56,838 nucleotides of DNA from Bacillota bacterium (GTDB taxonomy: Bacteria; Bacillota; Sulfobacillia; JAMCWA01), in the NCBI GenBank assembly GCA_023475165.1, contig JAMCWA010000061.1:1-56838 (forward strand), written 5' to 3'. Below the pieces are notes generated by a model. It did no database searches, was not told the origin of the DNA, and saw only the letters and a list, made by a program, of their open reading frames with translations. Positions 1 through 7,884 of this stretch are shown here, piece by piece. Within the stretch, counting starts at the first letter, position 1. Each line of letters opens with the position of its first letter. Both the position numbers and the translations under genes were made by a program.

Positions 1-418
1 TGAAATCAGCCCCGCTCATCTCCTGCTCCCAGGCCCGCCGCTGCCGCCCACCGTAGGCCCTCGCCCCGCCAAAACCCAAGTCCCCGAAAAACATCTTGAA
101 AAAGTCACTGAAACCCTCTTGCGGCCCCCACTCATACTGGACACGGTGAAAGCCCCCCGGGTTGGCGCCCGCCTGCCTTTGGGTCTCCTGCCAGTTGGCC
201 CCCAAATGATCATAACGGGACCGTTTGGTCGGATCACTCAAGACATCGTAGGCCTCATTGATTTCCTTGAATTTTTCCTCGGCCGCCTTATTCCCGGGAT
301 TAACATCGGGGTGGTATTTACGGGCCAGCTTTCGGTAGGCCGCCTTGATCTCCTTGTCCGTCGCCCCTTTGCCTACGCCCAAGGTCTGATAATAGTCTTT
401 GTATTCCAAGCCTTTCAC
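1..418 (-). CDS. dnaJ: DnaJ/CbpA-type J-domain co-chaperone (partial, C-terminus outside window)
   Basis: This is the N-terminal ~139 residues of a J-domain co-chaperone that stimulates the DnaK ATPase and delivers unfolded substrates. The J-domain runs from about residue 5 to 70, begins [11 protein letters not shown] and carries the diagnostic HPD in [11 protein letters not shown] Gly/Phe-rich stretch with [12 protein letters not shown] and [14 protein letters not shown] follows, as in CbpA-like proteins. The window edge removes the substrate-binding domains, so I cannot see whether a zinc-finger domain (true DnaJ) is present. The start is ambiguous: GTG at 418 is listed, but GTG at 421 or TTG at 409 (giving MEYKDYY) are also in frame. 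It is the last gene of hspR-dnaK-grpE-dnaJ, 84 bases after grpE. Confidence 0.88.
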   Translation of the reverse strand, partial: MKGLEYKDYYQTLGVGKGATDKEIKAAYRKLARKYHPDVNPGNKAAEEKFKEINEAYDVLSDPTKRSRYDHLGANWQETQRQAGANPGGFHRVQYEWGPQEGFSDFFKMFFGDLGFGGARAYGGRQRRAWEQEMSGADF

Positions 419-502
419 CACCTTACGGGTCGTTTCCGGGAATGTCTGTCCCCAGGATTCCCCGTTTCAGAAGTCACCCCGACGGCAAAGCAAAGCCGCC
501 CG

Positions 503-1078
503 TCATTCTTTGGGTCGCGCCACCCGTACCCGGGCCGGTCGCAGCACCTCGTCTTCATAGAGGTAGCCCTTTTGGATTTCATCGGTGACTGTCTCTTCGG
601 CGATGTCATCTCTTTCCCAGACAGCAACAGCCTCATGAAGGCTGGGGTCAAAAACCTTCCCGACGGCGGGAAAAGCCTTCACGCCCTGGGAAGACAAAAG
701 CCCCTCAACCTGGCGGTAGATGATTTCGACACCGGCCAGCAGAGCGCCTGCCTCCTGATTCTTCTGGGTCAGGGCGCGCTCAAAATTGTCCATGATCTCA
801 AGGAGTTTCAGGAAAACATCCCTTTTACCATAACGGATCAAAGAGGCCATATCCCGCTGCGCCCGTTTCTGGTAATTCTCAAAGTCGGCCCGGGCTCGCA
901 AGTAGAGGTTCCAGTTCTCCTCAGCCTTAGTCTTCCAGGCTATGGCCTCTTCCGGGGCTGGTTTCTCAGGGGCGGCCCCGTCGTTCTCGCGCCCTTTGGC
1001 AGCAGTCTGCTGGTCGTCCGCGCCGGGCTCCTGTCCCACCCGTTCTTGTCCGGCGGTCTTTTCCATATCCTTTTCCAT
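503..1078 (-). CDS. grpE: GrpE nucleotide exchange factor
   Basis: GrpE (191 aa) releases ADP from DnaK in the cytoplasmic chaperone cycle. The first ~50 residues are charged and low in complexity. A long helical segment (about 55-130, including LRARADFENYQKRAQRD and FLKLLEIMDNFERAL) would form the dimer coiled coil. The C-terminal beta domain ends with the family signature around FDPSLHEAVAVWE and GYLYEDEVLRPARVRVA. The start at 1078 has an AGGGG ribosome-binding site seven bases upstream; an ATG at residue 5 is an alternative. It lies between dnaK and dnaJ but is separated from dnaK by a 460-base gap filled with repeat elements, which could affect its expression relative to dnaK. Confidence 0.95.
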   Translation of the reverse strand: MEKDMEKTAGQERVGQEPGADDQQTAAKGRENDGAAPEKPAPEEAIAWKTKAEENWNLYLRARADFENYQKRAQRDMASLIRYGKRDVFLKLLEIMDNFERALTQKNQEAGALLAGVEIIYRQVEGLLSSQGVKAFPAVGKVFDPSLHEAVAVWERDDIAEETVTDEIQKGYLYEDEVLRPARVRVARPKE

Positions 1079-1216
1079 CTCTAAGCCCCTTTCTTCCAGA
1101 AAAGGCGAGGGGAAAAACCTCCCTCGCCCACCATCCTTGCTCCAGGACGGCTCCCCCGCCTCAGATCAAAACCCATCCACCGGCGTCAGGAGACCGCCAA
1201 AAGACGACCCACTCCC

Positions 1217-1541
1217 CTAGGAGATCCCCATACCGCCTTTTGGCGGCGCCAGAGAGTAATGAAACAGCGGCGGCGCCCTGGAAGTAGCTGGTTTGTTTCA
1301 AGGTAGACCGCTGAAAAACACCCGTCTGCGTTGTGGCGCAATCTGCAAGAAAGAACCCTTTTATTAAAGGGGCGTTACTATTGCAGATTGTCGCTCCGAC
1401 TGGTCCTCGCTCAACGTACCCGTTAGTACGCCTCGCTTCGGAGCCTTGTCGCTCCTAGCATCTGGGCTGATTTGAGGTCTCGCCCTAACGGTTTCCCGGG
1501 CGCGTCAGCCAATCAAAACGCAGTTTGTCAGCACTCTCCTA
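1217..1541. repeat. Composite intergenic repeat R1 (module B inverted + module A with nested D)
   Basis: This fills most of the 460-base dnaK-grpE gap (1079-1538). From 1217 to about 1304 it is an inverted copy of module B (compare 17021-17119 and 43005-43092). From 1305 it is module A, which begins AGACCGCTGAAAAAC and ends CAGTTTGTCAGCACTCTCCTA at the dnaK stop codon (1539-1541). Nested inside is palindrome D: CAATCTGCAA (1339-1348) pairs perfectly with TTGCAGATTG (1381-1390), around an inner CCCTTT-TATT-AAAGGG hairpin (1356-1371). The A core also holds a smaller hairpin, CGTAC/GTACG. Nothing coding was found here. Confidence 0.85.
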
Positions 1542-3425
1542 GTCTTTCTCTTCCTTAAACTCAGCATCGACGACGTCATCCTTGGGGCCGGTCCCGGCCT
1601 GCGGTCCCTGCTGGTCAGCGGCTCGTTCCTTATAGAGCACTTCCAGATCGGAAGAGCGTCGTGCTTGTAGGTTCTCCATGCTCTTCTTGATCCGGTCGCC
1701 ATCGTTTCCCTTGAGAGCCTCCTTCAGCTCCTCCAGAGCCTTCTCGATACGGCCCTTATCATCGGCGGAGATCTTGTCGCCGATGTCCTTGAGGCTCTTT
1801 TCAGTCTGATAGACCAGGGAATCGGCCTGATTCCGGATTTCCACCTCTTCCCGATGCTTTTTGTCTTCTTCCGCGTGGGCCTCAGCCTCGCGCACCAGCT
1901 TTTCCACGTCGTCCCGGCTGAGCTGGGTGGAGGCGGTAATAGTCACCCGCTGCTCCTTCCCGGTGCCGCGATCCTTGGCGGATACATTAACAATACCGTT
2001 GGCATCAATGTCAAAGGTCACTTCAATCTGTGGTACCCCCCGCGGGGCCGAGGGGATCCCGTCCAGGTGGAAACGTCCCAAGGTCCGGTTGTCGCGGGCC
2101 ATCTGCCGCTCTCCTTGCAGGACATGGATCTCGACGCTGGTCTGGCCGTCCGAGGCCGTGGTAAAGGTTTCGCTTTTCCGGGTTGGGATGGTGGTGTTGC
2201 GCTCAATTAACTTGGTCATGACCCCTCCCAGTGTCTCAATCCCCAAAGAGAGAGGGGTGACATCCAGAAGGACGACGTCCTTGACTTCCCCTCCCAGAAC
2301 GCCGGCCTGAATAGCCGCCCCCACCGCCACCACCTCGTCAGGATTGACGCCACGATGAGGGTCTTTGCCCGTCAGTTTTCTTACCAGTTCCTGAATCACC
2401 GGCATTCTGGTGGAGCCGCCCACTAATATGACCTCATCCAGATCCTTCTCCGTAAGCTTGGCGTCATTCAGGGCCTGACGGAAGGGGCCGATGCATCGCT
2501 CGGTCAGATCGGCGGTGATCTCCTCAAACTTGGCCCGACTAAGCCGCATTTCCAGGTGCTTGGGGCCGGTCTGATCAGCCGTGATGAAGGGCAGGCTGAT
2601 GGTGGTCTCCGCCACGGAAGAGAGTTCGGTCTTAGCCTTCTCTGCCGCCTCCAGGAGTCGCTGTAAAGCTTGTCGGTCCTGCCTGAGATCGATTCCTTGT
2701 TCCTTCTTGAACTGATCCGCCACATAATTCACGATTCTCTGATCGTAGTCATCGCCTCCCAGGTGGGTATCACCGGACGTAGACTTAACTTCAAAGACCC
2801 CGTCCCCGACCTCCAGTATGGAGACATCGAAGGTACCACCACCCAGGTCCCAGACCAGGATAGTTTCGTTCTTCTTCTTGTCCAAGCCATAGGCCAGGGC
2901 AGCCGCCGTGGGCTCATTGATGATGCGTAAGACCTCCAGGCCGGCGATACGCCCGGCGTCCTTGGTGGACTGGCGCTGCGAATCGTTGAAATAGGCCGGG
3001 ACCGTGATGACAGCCTTGGTCACCGATTCGCCCAAGTACTTCTCGGCATCCGCCTTCATCTTTTGCAGGATCATGGAGGAGATCTCCTCGGGAGTAAGCT
3101 CTTTGCCCGTTGCTGGCAAGTAAACGCGGACCTCCTCGCTTTTCCCCCGACGTACCTGATAAGGAACCCGACGTCTCTCTTCTTCGACCTCGCCGTAACG
3201 ACGCCCCATGAACCGCTTGATGGAAAAAACCGTATTCTCCGGATTCATGACCGCCTGCCGTCTGGCCAGCTGCCCCACCAGCCGTTCCCCGGTCCGGCTG
3301 AAACCAACTACAGAAGGGGTAAGGCGACTCCCTTCAGCATTAATGATGACCTTGGGTTGCCCACCTTCCATCACGGCAATGACTGAGTTGGTCGTGCCCA
3401 GGTCAATCCCCACTACCTTGCTCAT
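1539..3425 (-). CDS. dnaK: DnaK (Hsp70) chaperone
   Basis: This is ATP-dependent Hsp70 (628 aa). The N-terminal ATPase domain shows [10 protein letters not shown], the [16 protein letters not shown] segment, [13 protein letters not shown] and [13 protein letters not shown]. The substrate-binding domain (about 385-505) contains [11 protein letters not shown], and an alpha-helical lid ends ...[12 protein letters not shown]. The start is ATG at 3425, with GGGAGGTG nine bases upstream. An upstream in-frame start (3443) gives six extra residues and lacks a good ribosome-binding site. Near the C-terminus the residues ARRSSDL are encoded by a 19-base exact match to an Illumina adapter (1645-1663), so the lid sequence here may be an assembly error. 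The TAG stop is the edge of repeat R1. Confidence 0.97.
   Translation of the reverse strand: MSKVVGIDLGTTNSVIAVMEGGQPKVIINAEGSRLTPSVVGFSRTGERLVGQLARRQAVMNPENTVFSIKRFMGRRYGEVEEERRRVPYQVRRGKSEEVRVYLPATGKELTPEEISSMILQKMKADAEKYLGESVTKAVITVPAYFNDSQRQSTKDAGRIAGLEVLRIINEPTAAALAYGLDKKKNETILVWDLGGGTFDVSILEVGDGVFEVKSTSGDTHLGGDDYDQRIVNYVADQFKKEQGIDLRQDRQALQRLLEAAEKAKTELSSVAETTISLPFITADQTGPKHLEMRLSRAKFEEITADLTERCIGPFRQALNDAKLTEKDLDEVILVGGSTRMPVIQELVRKLTGKDPHRGVNPDEVVAVGAAIQAGVLGGEVKDVVLLDVTPLSLGIETLGGVMTKLIERNTTIPTRKSETFTTASDGQTSVEIHVLQGERQMARDNRTLGRFHLDGIPSAPRGVPQIEVTFDIDANGIVNVSAKDRGTGKEQRVTITASTQLSRDDVEKLVREAEAHAEEDKKHREEVEIRNQADSLVYQTEKSLKDIGDKISADDKGRIEKALEELKEALKGNDGDRIKKSMENLQARRSSDLEVLYKERAADQQGPQAGTGPKDDVVDAEFKEEKD
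1645..1663 (+). other. Illumina TruSeq adapter-identical 19-mer inside dnaK
   Basis: AGATCGGAAGAGCGTCGTG at these positions equals the first 19 bases of the standard Illumina read-through adapter. In the adapter TAGGG follows, but here CTTGTAGG follows, so the match stops abruptly. It encodes, in reverse, the DnaK residues ARRSSDL, which do not resemble what usually sits in this part of the lid. A chance match of this length is very unlikely, and an untrimmed-read artefact in the assembly is the simplest reading. Confidence 0.8.
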
Positions 3426-3479
3426 TCTCTGTACACCTCCCAAAGGTTTTACAGGCCAGCAGTTTCAGAACAAAGGCGC

Positions 3480-3764
3480 TTAGTCCTCCTCTCGCTTCAC
3501 CCTTTCTATGCGTACTTCCAGGCGTAAGATTTCTCGTACCCCAGCCAAGTTGACTCCTTGCTCCCTGGTTAGCTGGCAGATGCGGCGAAGGAGGACGAGA
3601 TCGTTTTCTGAGTAGAGGCGTACGTTATTTGGGGTGCGTGCCGGCCCAATCAAACCTTCCCTCTCGAAAATACGGAGGGTCTGCGGGTGTACACCAAGCA
3701 GCCGCGCCGCCACACTTATGGTATAAACCGGTTCTTCCGGTCCATGGAGCCTCAAAGGTTTCAC
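3480..3764 (-). CDS. hspR: MerR-family heat-shock repressor HspR
   Basis: This small (94 aa) winged-helix MerR-family regulator lies directly upstream of dnaK. The helix-turn-helix is YTISVAARLLGVHPQTLRIFEREGL (residues 14-38), followed by RLYSENDLVLLRRICQLTREQGVNLAGVREIL, typical of HspR. In actinobacteria HspR represses the dnaK operon using DnaK as co-repressor; transfer of that mechanism here is inference. The start is a GTG at 3764 with an AGGGG just upstream. It is first in the operon, behind a consensus sigma-A promoter (3815-3843) and a perfect inverted repeat (3775-3794) that is a natural candidate for its own operator. Confidence 0.87.
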   Translation of the reverse strand: MKPLRLHGPEEPVYTISVAARLLGVHPQTLRIFEREGLIGPARTPNNVRLYSENDLVLLRRICQLTREQGVNLAGVREILRLEVRIERVKREED

Positions 3765-3774
3765 CCCTACCCTT

Positions 3775-3794
3775 GATTAGCCTCGTAGCTAATC
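3775..3794 (-). promoter_or_regulatory. Inverted-repeat operator candidate for HspR
   Basis: GATTAGC (3775-3781) and GCTAATC (3788-3794) form a perfect 7-base inverted repeat with a 6-base spacer, between the promoter and the hspR start. The known HAIR site bound by HspR (CTTGAGT-N7-ACTCAAG) has a similar size, and here CTTGATTAGC partly resembles its left half. Assignment to HspR is inference from position and symmetry. Confidence 0.5.
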
Positions 3795-3814
3795 TTTTCC
3801 AAGCCCTGGGACTG

Positions 3815-3843
3815 ATTATAGAAGCTTTAGTTTACCTTGTCAA
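3815..3843 (-). promoter_or_regulatory. Consensus sigma-A promoter of hspR-dnaK-grpE-dnaJ
   Basis: Read on the minus strand, TTGACA (3843-3838) and TATAAT (3820-3815) are perfect matches to the -35 and -10 boxes, with an exact 17-base spacer. Transcription would start near 3808, about 44 bases before the hspR start. Confidence 0.88.
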
Positions 3844-3928
3844 GTACCATGAATGATATTATTCAACTTTATTATATCTCGCCAACTAGCCGGCCGCGCC
3901 ATTTTTAGGAAAAGTGCTTCGGCTCATT

Positions 3929-4264
3929 GCGCCAACGCAGATAGGTGTTTTCAGCGGTCTACCCGGAAACAAACCAGCTACTTCCAGGGCGCCGCGTGGG
4001 CGTCACCGTCCTCGCTTTCGGTCACCTGCGCCGACCGCATCGCGGCTCAGTTCGGCCCTCCGGCCGGCAACGCGCAAACTCGCCGTCCCTAGCTCGGTTG
4101 CGCTCGGCGGCATCCGTGCCGCCGTCCGGCCTCTCGGGCCTCGCTTTGCCGGATGCGGTGCCCGGCTCGGTGAAAGCGCTCCGCCGGCAATCGCCCGCCC
4201 GTCGCCACCCTCCTGCCGTTTCATAACTTTCTGGCGCCGCCGCAGGTGGCCTGGGGATCTCCTA
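3929..4264. repeat. Composite repeat R2 (module A fragment, module B interrupted by module C)
   Basis: The ~500-base stretch between hspR (3764) and the small gene ending at 4262 holds no convincing gene. At 3929-3960 there is an inverted fragment of module A's left end. From 3961 comes module B (ACAAACCAGCTACTTCCAGG...), interrupted from about 3996 to 4213 by module C (CGTCCTCGCTTTCGGTCACC...), then B resumes at GTTTCATAACTTTCTGGCGCC and ends GGGGATCTCCTAG. Open frames through it on both strands are artefacts of the GC-rich repeat. Confidence 0.75.
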
Positions 4265-4420
4265 GGAGCCTCTCTCCTTATTTTCAGGCCCGCGCTCGGG
4301 ATGGACAGACTCGATGGTACCGCGGATCCGGTTCAACTCCTCTTTCCGTTTTAGGTCAGAATGTTGCGTCTTTTCTTTGGCGGTCGACCTCTCCTCATCA
4401 TTATGCTCTTTCCCGCCCAT
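4262..4420 (-). CDS. Small highly charged hypothetical protein (52 aa)
   Basis: A short reading frame encodes a 52-residue hydrophilic protein starting MGGKEHNDEERSTAKEKTQH and ending PERGPENKERGS. It is rich in Lys, Arg and Glu, with no cysteine, signal peptide or membrane segment. I do not recognise a family. Support for coding comes from ATG at 4420 preceded by GAGGGGG with proper spacing, and from a terminator (4484-4506) that separates it from the upstream gene. Its stop TAG is the terminal TAGGAGA of repeat R2, the same arrangement as in many recognised genes of this window. It may instead be a non-translated remnant. Confidence 0.45.
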   Translation of the reverse strand: MGGKEHNDEERSTAKEKTQHSDLKRKEELNRIRGTIESVHPERGPENKERGS

Positions 4421-4483
4421 AATTGAATCCCCCTCACAGGAATATCAGTTGTCCTTCCTAGTATGCGTCAGACCAGGCAAAAT

Positions 4484-4506
4484 AAAAAAGCTTCCCGAAG
4501 GAAGCT
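4484..4506 (-). terminator. Rho-independent terminator after the DUF1634 gene
   Basis: AGCTTCC (4489-4495), loop CGAA and GGAAGCT (4500-4506) form a perfect 7-base stem. On the minus strand it is followed by a run of U (complement of the A-run at 4484-4489). It lies downstream of the gene ending at 4670. Confidence 0.85.
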
Positions 4507-4669
4507 ATCCTTGTCGCTGTCCGGCCCCTTGGACCTGGTTTCGCCGGGAGCGGTACCGGACTCGGTCAAAATCGTCTCATACGACAACGACCCAGACCTC
4601 CGCTGAAGCAACCTTTTCATCCTTTGTGGTACCGCAAAGGCAGCCTGAGCATGGCCTGGAAACCCGCCC

Positions 4670-5128
4670 TTACTCCCCGCCCTTCCCCATGATAAAGCCA
4701 AAGACCAAGACAGCCAGAACAAAGAGGGTTATGCCCACATATAGGTAATCTCGCTCATAGAGGAAGGCCAGCACGGAGGTGGCCACCCGTATCACCGGGG
4801 TCAAAATCAAGAGCAATAACCCCAAGGCAATAATGCTGTACGGCTTCAGAGCCAGAACCCCCCCCAGGACCTCACCCAAGGCAGTAGGGAATTGACCCGC
4901 CCCTCCGTCCCGAAAGGCGATAATCCGGGCGACATTACCGAACAGGTCCTGGCCGTAACCGGAATGATGAGTGATGATCAGCCAAAGCAGACCCACCAGG
5001 ATCACTGCAGCGCTGAGCAGCACCCCGAACCTGAGGATGTTACTGATAATGATCTCCACCTGGCCGATGACACTATCCTCTTGGGAGTGAGATTTGTCCG
5101 GCACCTTTTCGTCTTTTAACCTTGACAC
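4670..5128 (-). CDS. DUF1634 family membrane protein
   Basis: This 152-residue integral membrane protein has three predicted transmembrane segments: around ILRFGVLLSAAVILVGLLWLI, YSIIALGLLLLILTPVI, and YLYVGITLFVLAVLVFGF near the C-terminus. This matches the DUF1634 family, which is frequently encoded next to TauE/SafE-type exporters, as here (142 bases downstream of the exporter gene). Its function is unknown; a role as an accessory subunit of the exporter is inference from co-occurrence. I chose the GTG start at 5128 because GGGGGG precedes it by six bases; the longer upstream frame runs into non-coding sequence and a repeat remnant. Confidence 0.8.
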   Translation of the reverse strand: MSRLKDEKVPDKSHSQEDSVIGQVEIIISNILRFGVLLSAAVILVGLLWLIITHHSGYGQDLFGNVARIIAFRDGGAGQFPTALGEVLGGVLALKPYSIIALGLLLLILTPVIRVATSVLAFLYERDYLYVGITLFVLAVLVFGFIMGKGGE

Positions 5129-5239
5129 CGAGATCCCCCCAAATAAATGTTGCCCGGGCCCGGCCGGCAGCCGCCCCGCTCCAGGAGTTGAACCGGACCT
5201 TCTCCCGGTCAGGTGCCTTGAACTGTACGGCACCGGTCC

Positions 5240-5273
5240 GCCGTGAACCCACAGTTTGTCAGCACTCTTCTTA
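5240..5273. repeat. Module A right-end remnant R3
   Basis: ACAGTTTGTCAGCACTCTTCTTA matches the right end of module A (as at 1520-1541) and ends in the stop codon of the TauE gene, here TAA rather than TAG. The remainder of the element is absent. Confidence 0.6.
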
Positions 5274-6110
5274 CCAACCCATCCCCTTGAAGAGCATCTG
5301 TAGGGCGCTGATCAAGAGCACCGGCAGAAAGATCATCCGCAGGGTCACACTTTTGATCCTGGACATCACCCGGGTGCCCAGGTGCGCCCCGAGGAGGATG
5401 CCTAAAGCCACCGGGGCAGCAATAAAGGGATGGATATCTCCCCGCATAAAATAAAGTCCGGCGCTGGCCGCCGCCGTCACCCCAATCATGAAGTTACTGG
5501 TGGCTGTAGACACCTTCATCGGCAAACGCATGATGATATCCATGCCCAGGACCTTAAATAGCCCGCTGCCGATCCCCAGGAGTCCGGAGAGGACCCCGGC
5601 GACATACATCATGGGGAAGGCATAGGCCACGCCGGTGGTTCGGTAATCAACCTGTTTTTTTAGCGCCACGTCATAGTAGGACCCGTCCAGGCGAAACTTC
5701 TCCGTAAAACGGTCGGTAACCACCCCAACAGGTAGTTCCTGGTGGCGTTTCTGAAACATGGCCAGTGCCGAATAGCCCAACATGACCGCAAAGATCACAT
5801 AGAGCCACTTGGGACTGATAAATCCCGCCAAAAAAGCCCCGGAGATGGCTCCGGTAGTGGTGGCCATCTCCAGGAGCATTCCGATCCGCACGTTGGTGAT
5901 ACGGTCACGGACGTAGGCCGCAGCGGCCCCGCTGGAGGTGGCGATGACCGAAACGATGCTGGCCCCAATGGCGTAATGGATATTGACGCCCAAAAAGAGA
6001 GTTAGGACGGGTACCACGATGATGCCCCCTCCTAACCCCAGTAGCGCCCCAATTATTCCAGCCACAACCGAACTGAGAAAATTAACTGTTAGGAAAACTG
6101 ATACCGACAT
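5271..6110 (-). CDS. TauE/SafE family anion (sulfite/sulfonate) exporter
   Basis: This multi-pass membrane transporter (279 aa) belongs to the TauE/SafE (DUF81) family. The first segment contains the family glycine pattern GIIGALLGLGGGIIVVPVL, and the second half repeats it as AGVLSGLLGIGSGLFKVLGM, reflecting the internal duplication typical of the family. About eight hydrophobic segments are visible. Members export sulfite, sulfoacetate or related anions; the actual substrate here is not deducible. The ATG at 6110 has GGGGG about eight bases upstream. A strong promoter sits just upstream (6157-6185), and the DUF1634 gene follows, so the two probably form one transcript. Confidence 0.85.
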   Translation of the reverse strand: MSVSVFLTVNFLSSVVAGIIGALLGLGGGIIVVPVLTLFLGVNIHYAIGASIVSVIATSSGAAAAYVRDRITNVRIGMLLEMATTTGAISGAFLAGFISPKWLYVIFAVMLGYSALAMFQKRHQELPVGVVTDRFTEKFRLDGSYYDVALKKQVDYRTTGVAYAFPMMYVAGVLSGLLGIGSGLFKVLGMDIIMRLPMKVSTATSNFMIGVTAAASAGLYFMRGDIHPFIAAPVALGILLGAHLGTRVMSRIKSVTLRMIFLPVLLISALQMLFKGMGW

Positions 6111-6156
6111 CAAGCAGGCCCCCAGAATAGAGTCAGATGATCTTTCGACAACAGTA

Positions 6157-6185
6157 ATTATAGATCTGAAGAAGAGGGATGTAAA
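6157..6185 (-). promoter_or_regulatory. Sigma-A promoter of the TauE-DUF1634 pair
   Basis: On the minus strand, TTTACA (6185-6180) and TATAAT (6162-6157) are separated by 17 bases. The predicted transcription start is about 40 bases before the TauE ATG. Confidence 0.75.
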
Positions 6186-6274
6186 GCCATAAACTGAATC
6201 GACCTTGACGGTGCAAGACTTTAGCAGGGTCATGCTCGATCAGGCCAGAGAGGCACATCTCAGAATCTCTTCCG

Positions 6275-7363
6275 CTACCGGTCCAGCCCGTAGACCTCCC
6301 GGGCCAGGTTGATGATGTCGCGAATCATGGACCCGGCCGCCGGAATCGGGCCGGAGCCACCGCCGATGACGGTAAGCTTACCCAGGAGGTCGGTATAAAA
6401 GGTGAGACCTTTCTCCGTACCCTTGACCCCGGCCAGAGGGTGATCTTTAGAAAGCCACTTAGGGGATACCTGCAACTTCAAGGAGACCTCGCCTTGACCA
6501 GGGCCATCCTTCCACTCTGCCACTCCCAGCAACTTGACCACCATATTCTTGCGCTGAGCATCTTCCAGGTGGGCTCTGGTCAGGCCGGTGATACCTTCCC
6601 GTTTGATCTGCTCGAGATTGGCTCGAGCTCCCATCAAGGTGTTGGTCAGGATCAACAGCTTGGCTGCCGTATCCCATCCCTCTACATCCAGGACAGGGTT
6701 CCTTTCCGCTATTCCCTTGCTCTGGGCCTCTTGTAAGGCCAGGTCGTAAGAGAGATTGTTTTCTGCCATGCGAGTTAGGATATAGTTGGTGGTGCCGTTC
6801 AGAACCCCCTCCAGTCGATGGATCTGACTACCGGCCAGTTCATAATACCCGATGCTGGCCGTAGGCAGAGCCGCCGCCACCGCCCCGCCGAACTTAAAGC
6901 CGCAACTCCTGACCCTGGCCAAGGAGGAGATCTCGTCAAATGATAGGACCAGGGGGCCTTTGTTGGCGGTAACGACGTGCATACCTCGCTCCATGGCCAT
7001 ACGAATATGGGTCAGAGCCGGCTCACCAGTGCGAAAGTCGGTGGGGCTCACCTCAATCACGACTTCGGCCGTCACCGTGCGTAACAATTCCTCACCAGAC
7101 AGGCCCGGACGCCCATAGATCGGATGCAGGCCAACCCCAACTCCGCCCTGTTTTCTTTCCAGGAGTTCCGCCAGGGGCAGGCTCCCACCCGGGCTCGCCG
7201 GCTGGGAAAAGTTCACCGCCGCTCCCGAGGAGTCGGCCACCGCCACTACCTCCAGATCCAGATGATAACGGCGGCGGTACTCCGGGCCTTTATCCAGGAC
7301 TATGCCAGCTAACGCCTGCCCTACGTGACCGAAGCCAAGGATCACCAGCCTGAGCTTAATCAA
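6275..7363 (-). CDS. hom: Homoserine dehydrogenase (short form)
   Basis: The enzyme (362 aa) reduces aspartate semialdehyde to homoserine with NAD(P)H, at the branch to threonine, methionine and isoleucine. The N-terminal Rossmann motif is ILGFGHVGQAL. The family signature GVLNGTTNYILTRM lies near residue 190, and the following Asp/Lys-rich catalytic segment (GWDTAAKLLIL) is present. At 362 residues it lacks the C-terminal ACT regulatory domain of the ~430-residue forms, so threonine feedback inhibition through that domain is not expected (inference). The start is TTG at 7363 behind GGGAGGGG. No threonine-pathway gene is adjacent. An extended -10 box lies 34 bases upstream (7397-7405). Confidence 0.9.
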   Translation of the reverse strand: MIKLRLVILGFGHVGQALAGIVLDKGPEYRRRYHLDLEVVAVADSSGAAVNFSQPASPGGSLPLAELLERKQGGVGVGLHPIYGRPGLSGEELLRTVTAEVVIEVSPTDFRTGEPALTHIRMAMERGMHVVTANKGPLVLSFDEISSLARVRSCGFKFGGAVAAALPTASIGYYELAGSQIHRLEGVLNGTTNYILTRMAENNLSYDLALQEAQSKGIAERNPVLDVEGWDTAAKLLILTNTLMGARANLEQIKREGITGLTRAHLEDAQRKNMVVKLLGVAEWKDGPGQGEVSLKLQVSPKWLSKDHPLAGVKGTEKGLTFYTDLLGKLTVIGGGSGPIPAAGSMIRDIINLAREVYGLDR

Positions 7364-7396
7364 AGCCGTGCCCCTCCCTTCGAATTATTATTTGAG

Positions 7397-7405
7397 ATTA
7401 TAGCA
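7397..7405 (-). promoter_or_regulatory. Extended -10 promoter element upstream of hom
   Basis: TGCTATAAT on the minus strand is an extended -10 box 34 bases upstream of the hom start codon. No good -35 is visible, as is common for extended -10 promoters. Confidence 0.5.
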
Positions 7406-7545
7406 TGGCGCCGCGGGCAAAAAAAGATGGACAGCTCAATTGCGGCCCATCTGCGTGACTTAATCAGGCGGCCTTCAGGTCAGCGCGGCCTGAACTCACC
7501 TACTGTGCCAGAAAGCAGCGACTTGCACGGAGACGGGCAAGCCTT

Positions 7546-7628
7546 GCCGTCCTCGCTTTCGGTCACCTGCACCGACCGCAGCGCGGCTCGGTGCAGAGCG
7601 CTCCGCCGGCAATCGCCCGCCCGGTGAT
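7546..7628. repeat. Module C repeat copy R4
   Basis: CCGTCCTCGCTTTCGGTCACCTGC...GCTCCGCCGGCAATCGCCCGCCC closely matches the module C segment at about 4006-4200 and the one at 28246. It sits between copZ (ending 7638) and hom, in a 274-base gap without genes. Confidence 0.65.
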
Positions 7629-7637
7629 CGTCCGTCC

Positions 7638-7853
7638 TCAACCTACCACCTGATAACCGGCTTCCTCCACGGCTTCCTTCATCTTCTCTACGGTGACCGT
7701 CCCTGGGTCATAGCTCACCACAGCCTTTTTCCCCATCAGGCTGACATCGGCCGAGGAAACCCCGGCCAGACCGCGCAGAGCGGACTTGACGGCCATAACA
7801 CAGTGGTGGCAGCTCATGCCCTCAATTCTTAGAGTGATTTCTGCCAGAGCCAT
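7638..7853 (-). CDS. copZ: Copper chaperone CopZ-like heavy-metal-binding protein
   Basis: This is a single 71-residue HMA (ferredoxin-like) domain with the metal-binding motif GMSCHHC near residues 13-19 and the closing EEAGYQVVG. Such proteins bind Cu(I) in the cytoplasm and hand it to a CopA-type ATPase. It lies 31 bases downstream of the ATPase gene on the same strand, so co-transcription and function as its partner are likely. Confidence 0.92.
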   Translation of the reverse strand: MALAEITLRIEGMSCHHCVMAVKSALRGLAGVSSADVSLMGKKAVVSYDPGTVTVEKMKEAVEEAGYQVVG

Positions 7854-7884
7854 TTTCTAACACTCCTTTTCTTCTTCATTCTTC

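Noticed and set aside
3914..4354. Long plus-strand frames between hspR and the small gene
   Set aside because: They run through repeat modules B and C and have no ribosome-binding site; the frames are caused by GC-rich repeat sequence.
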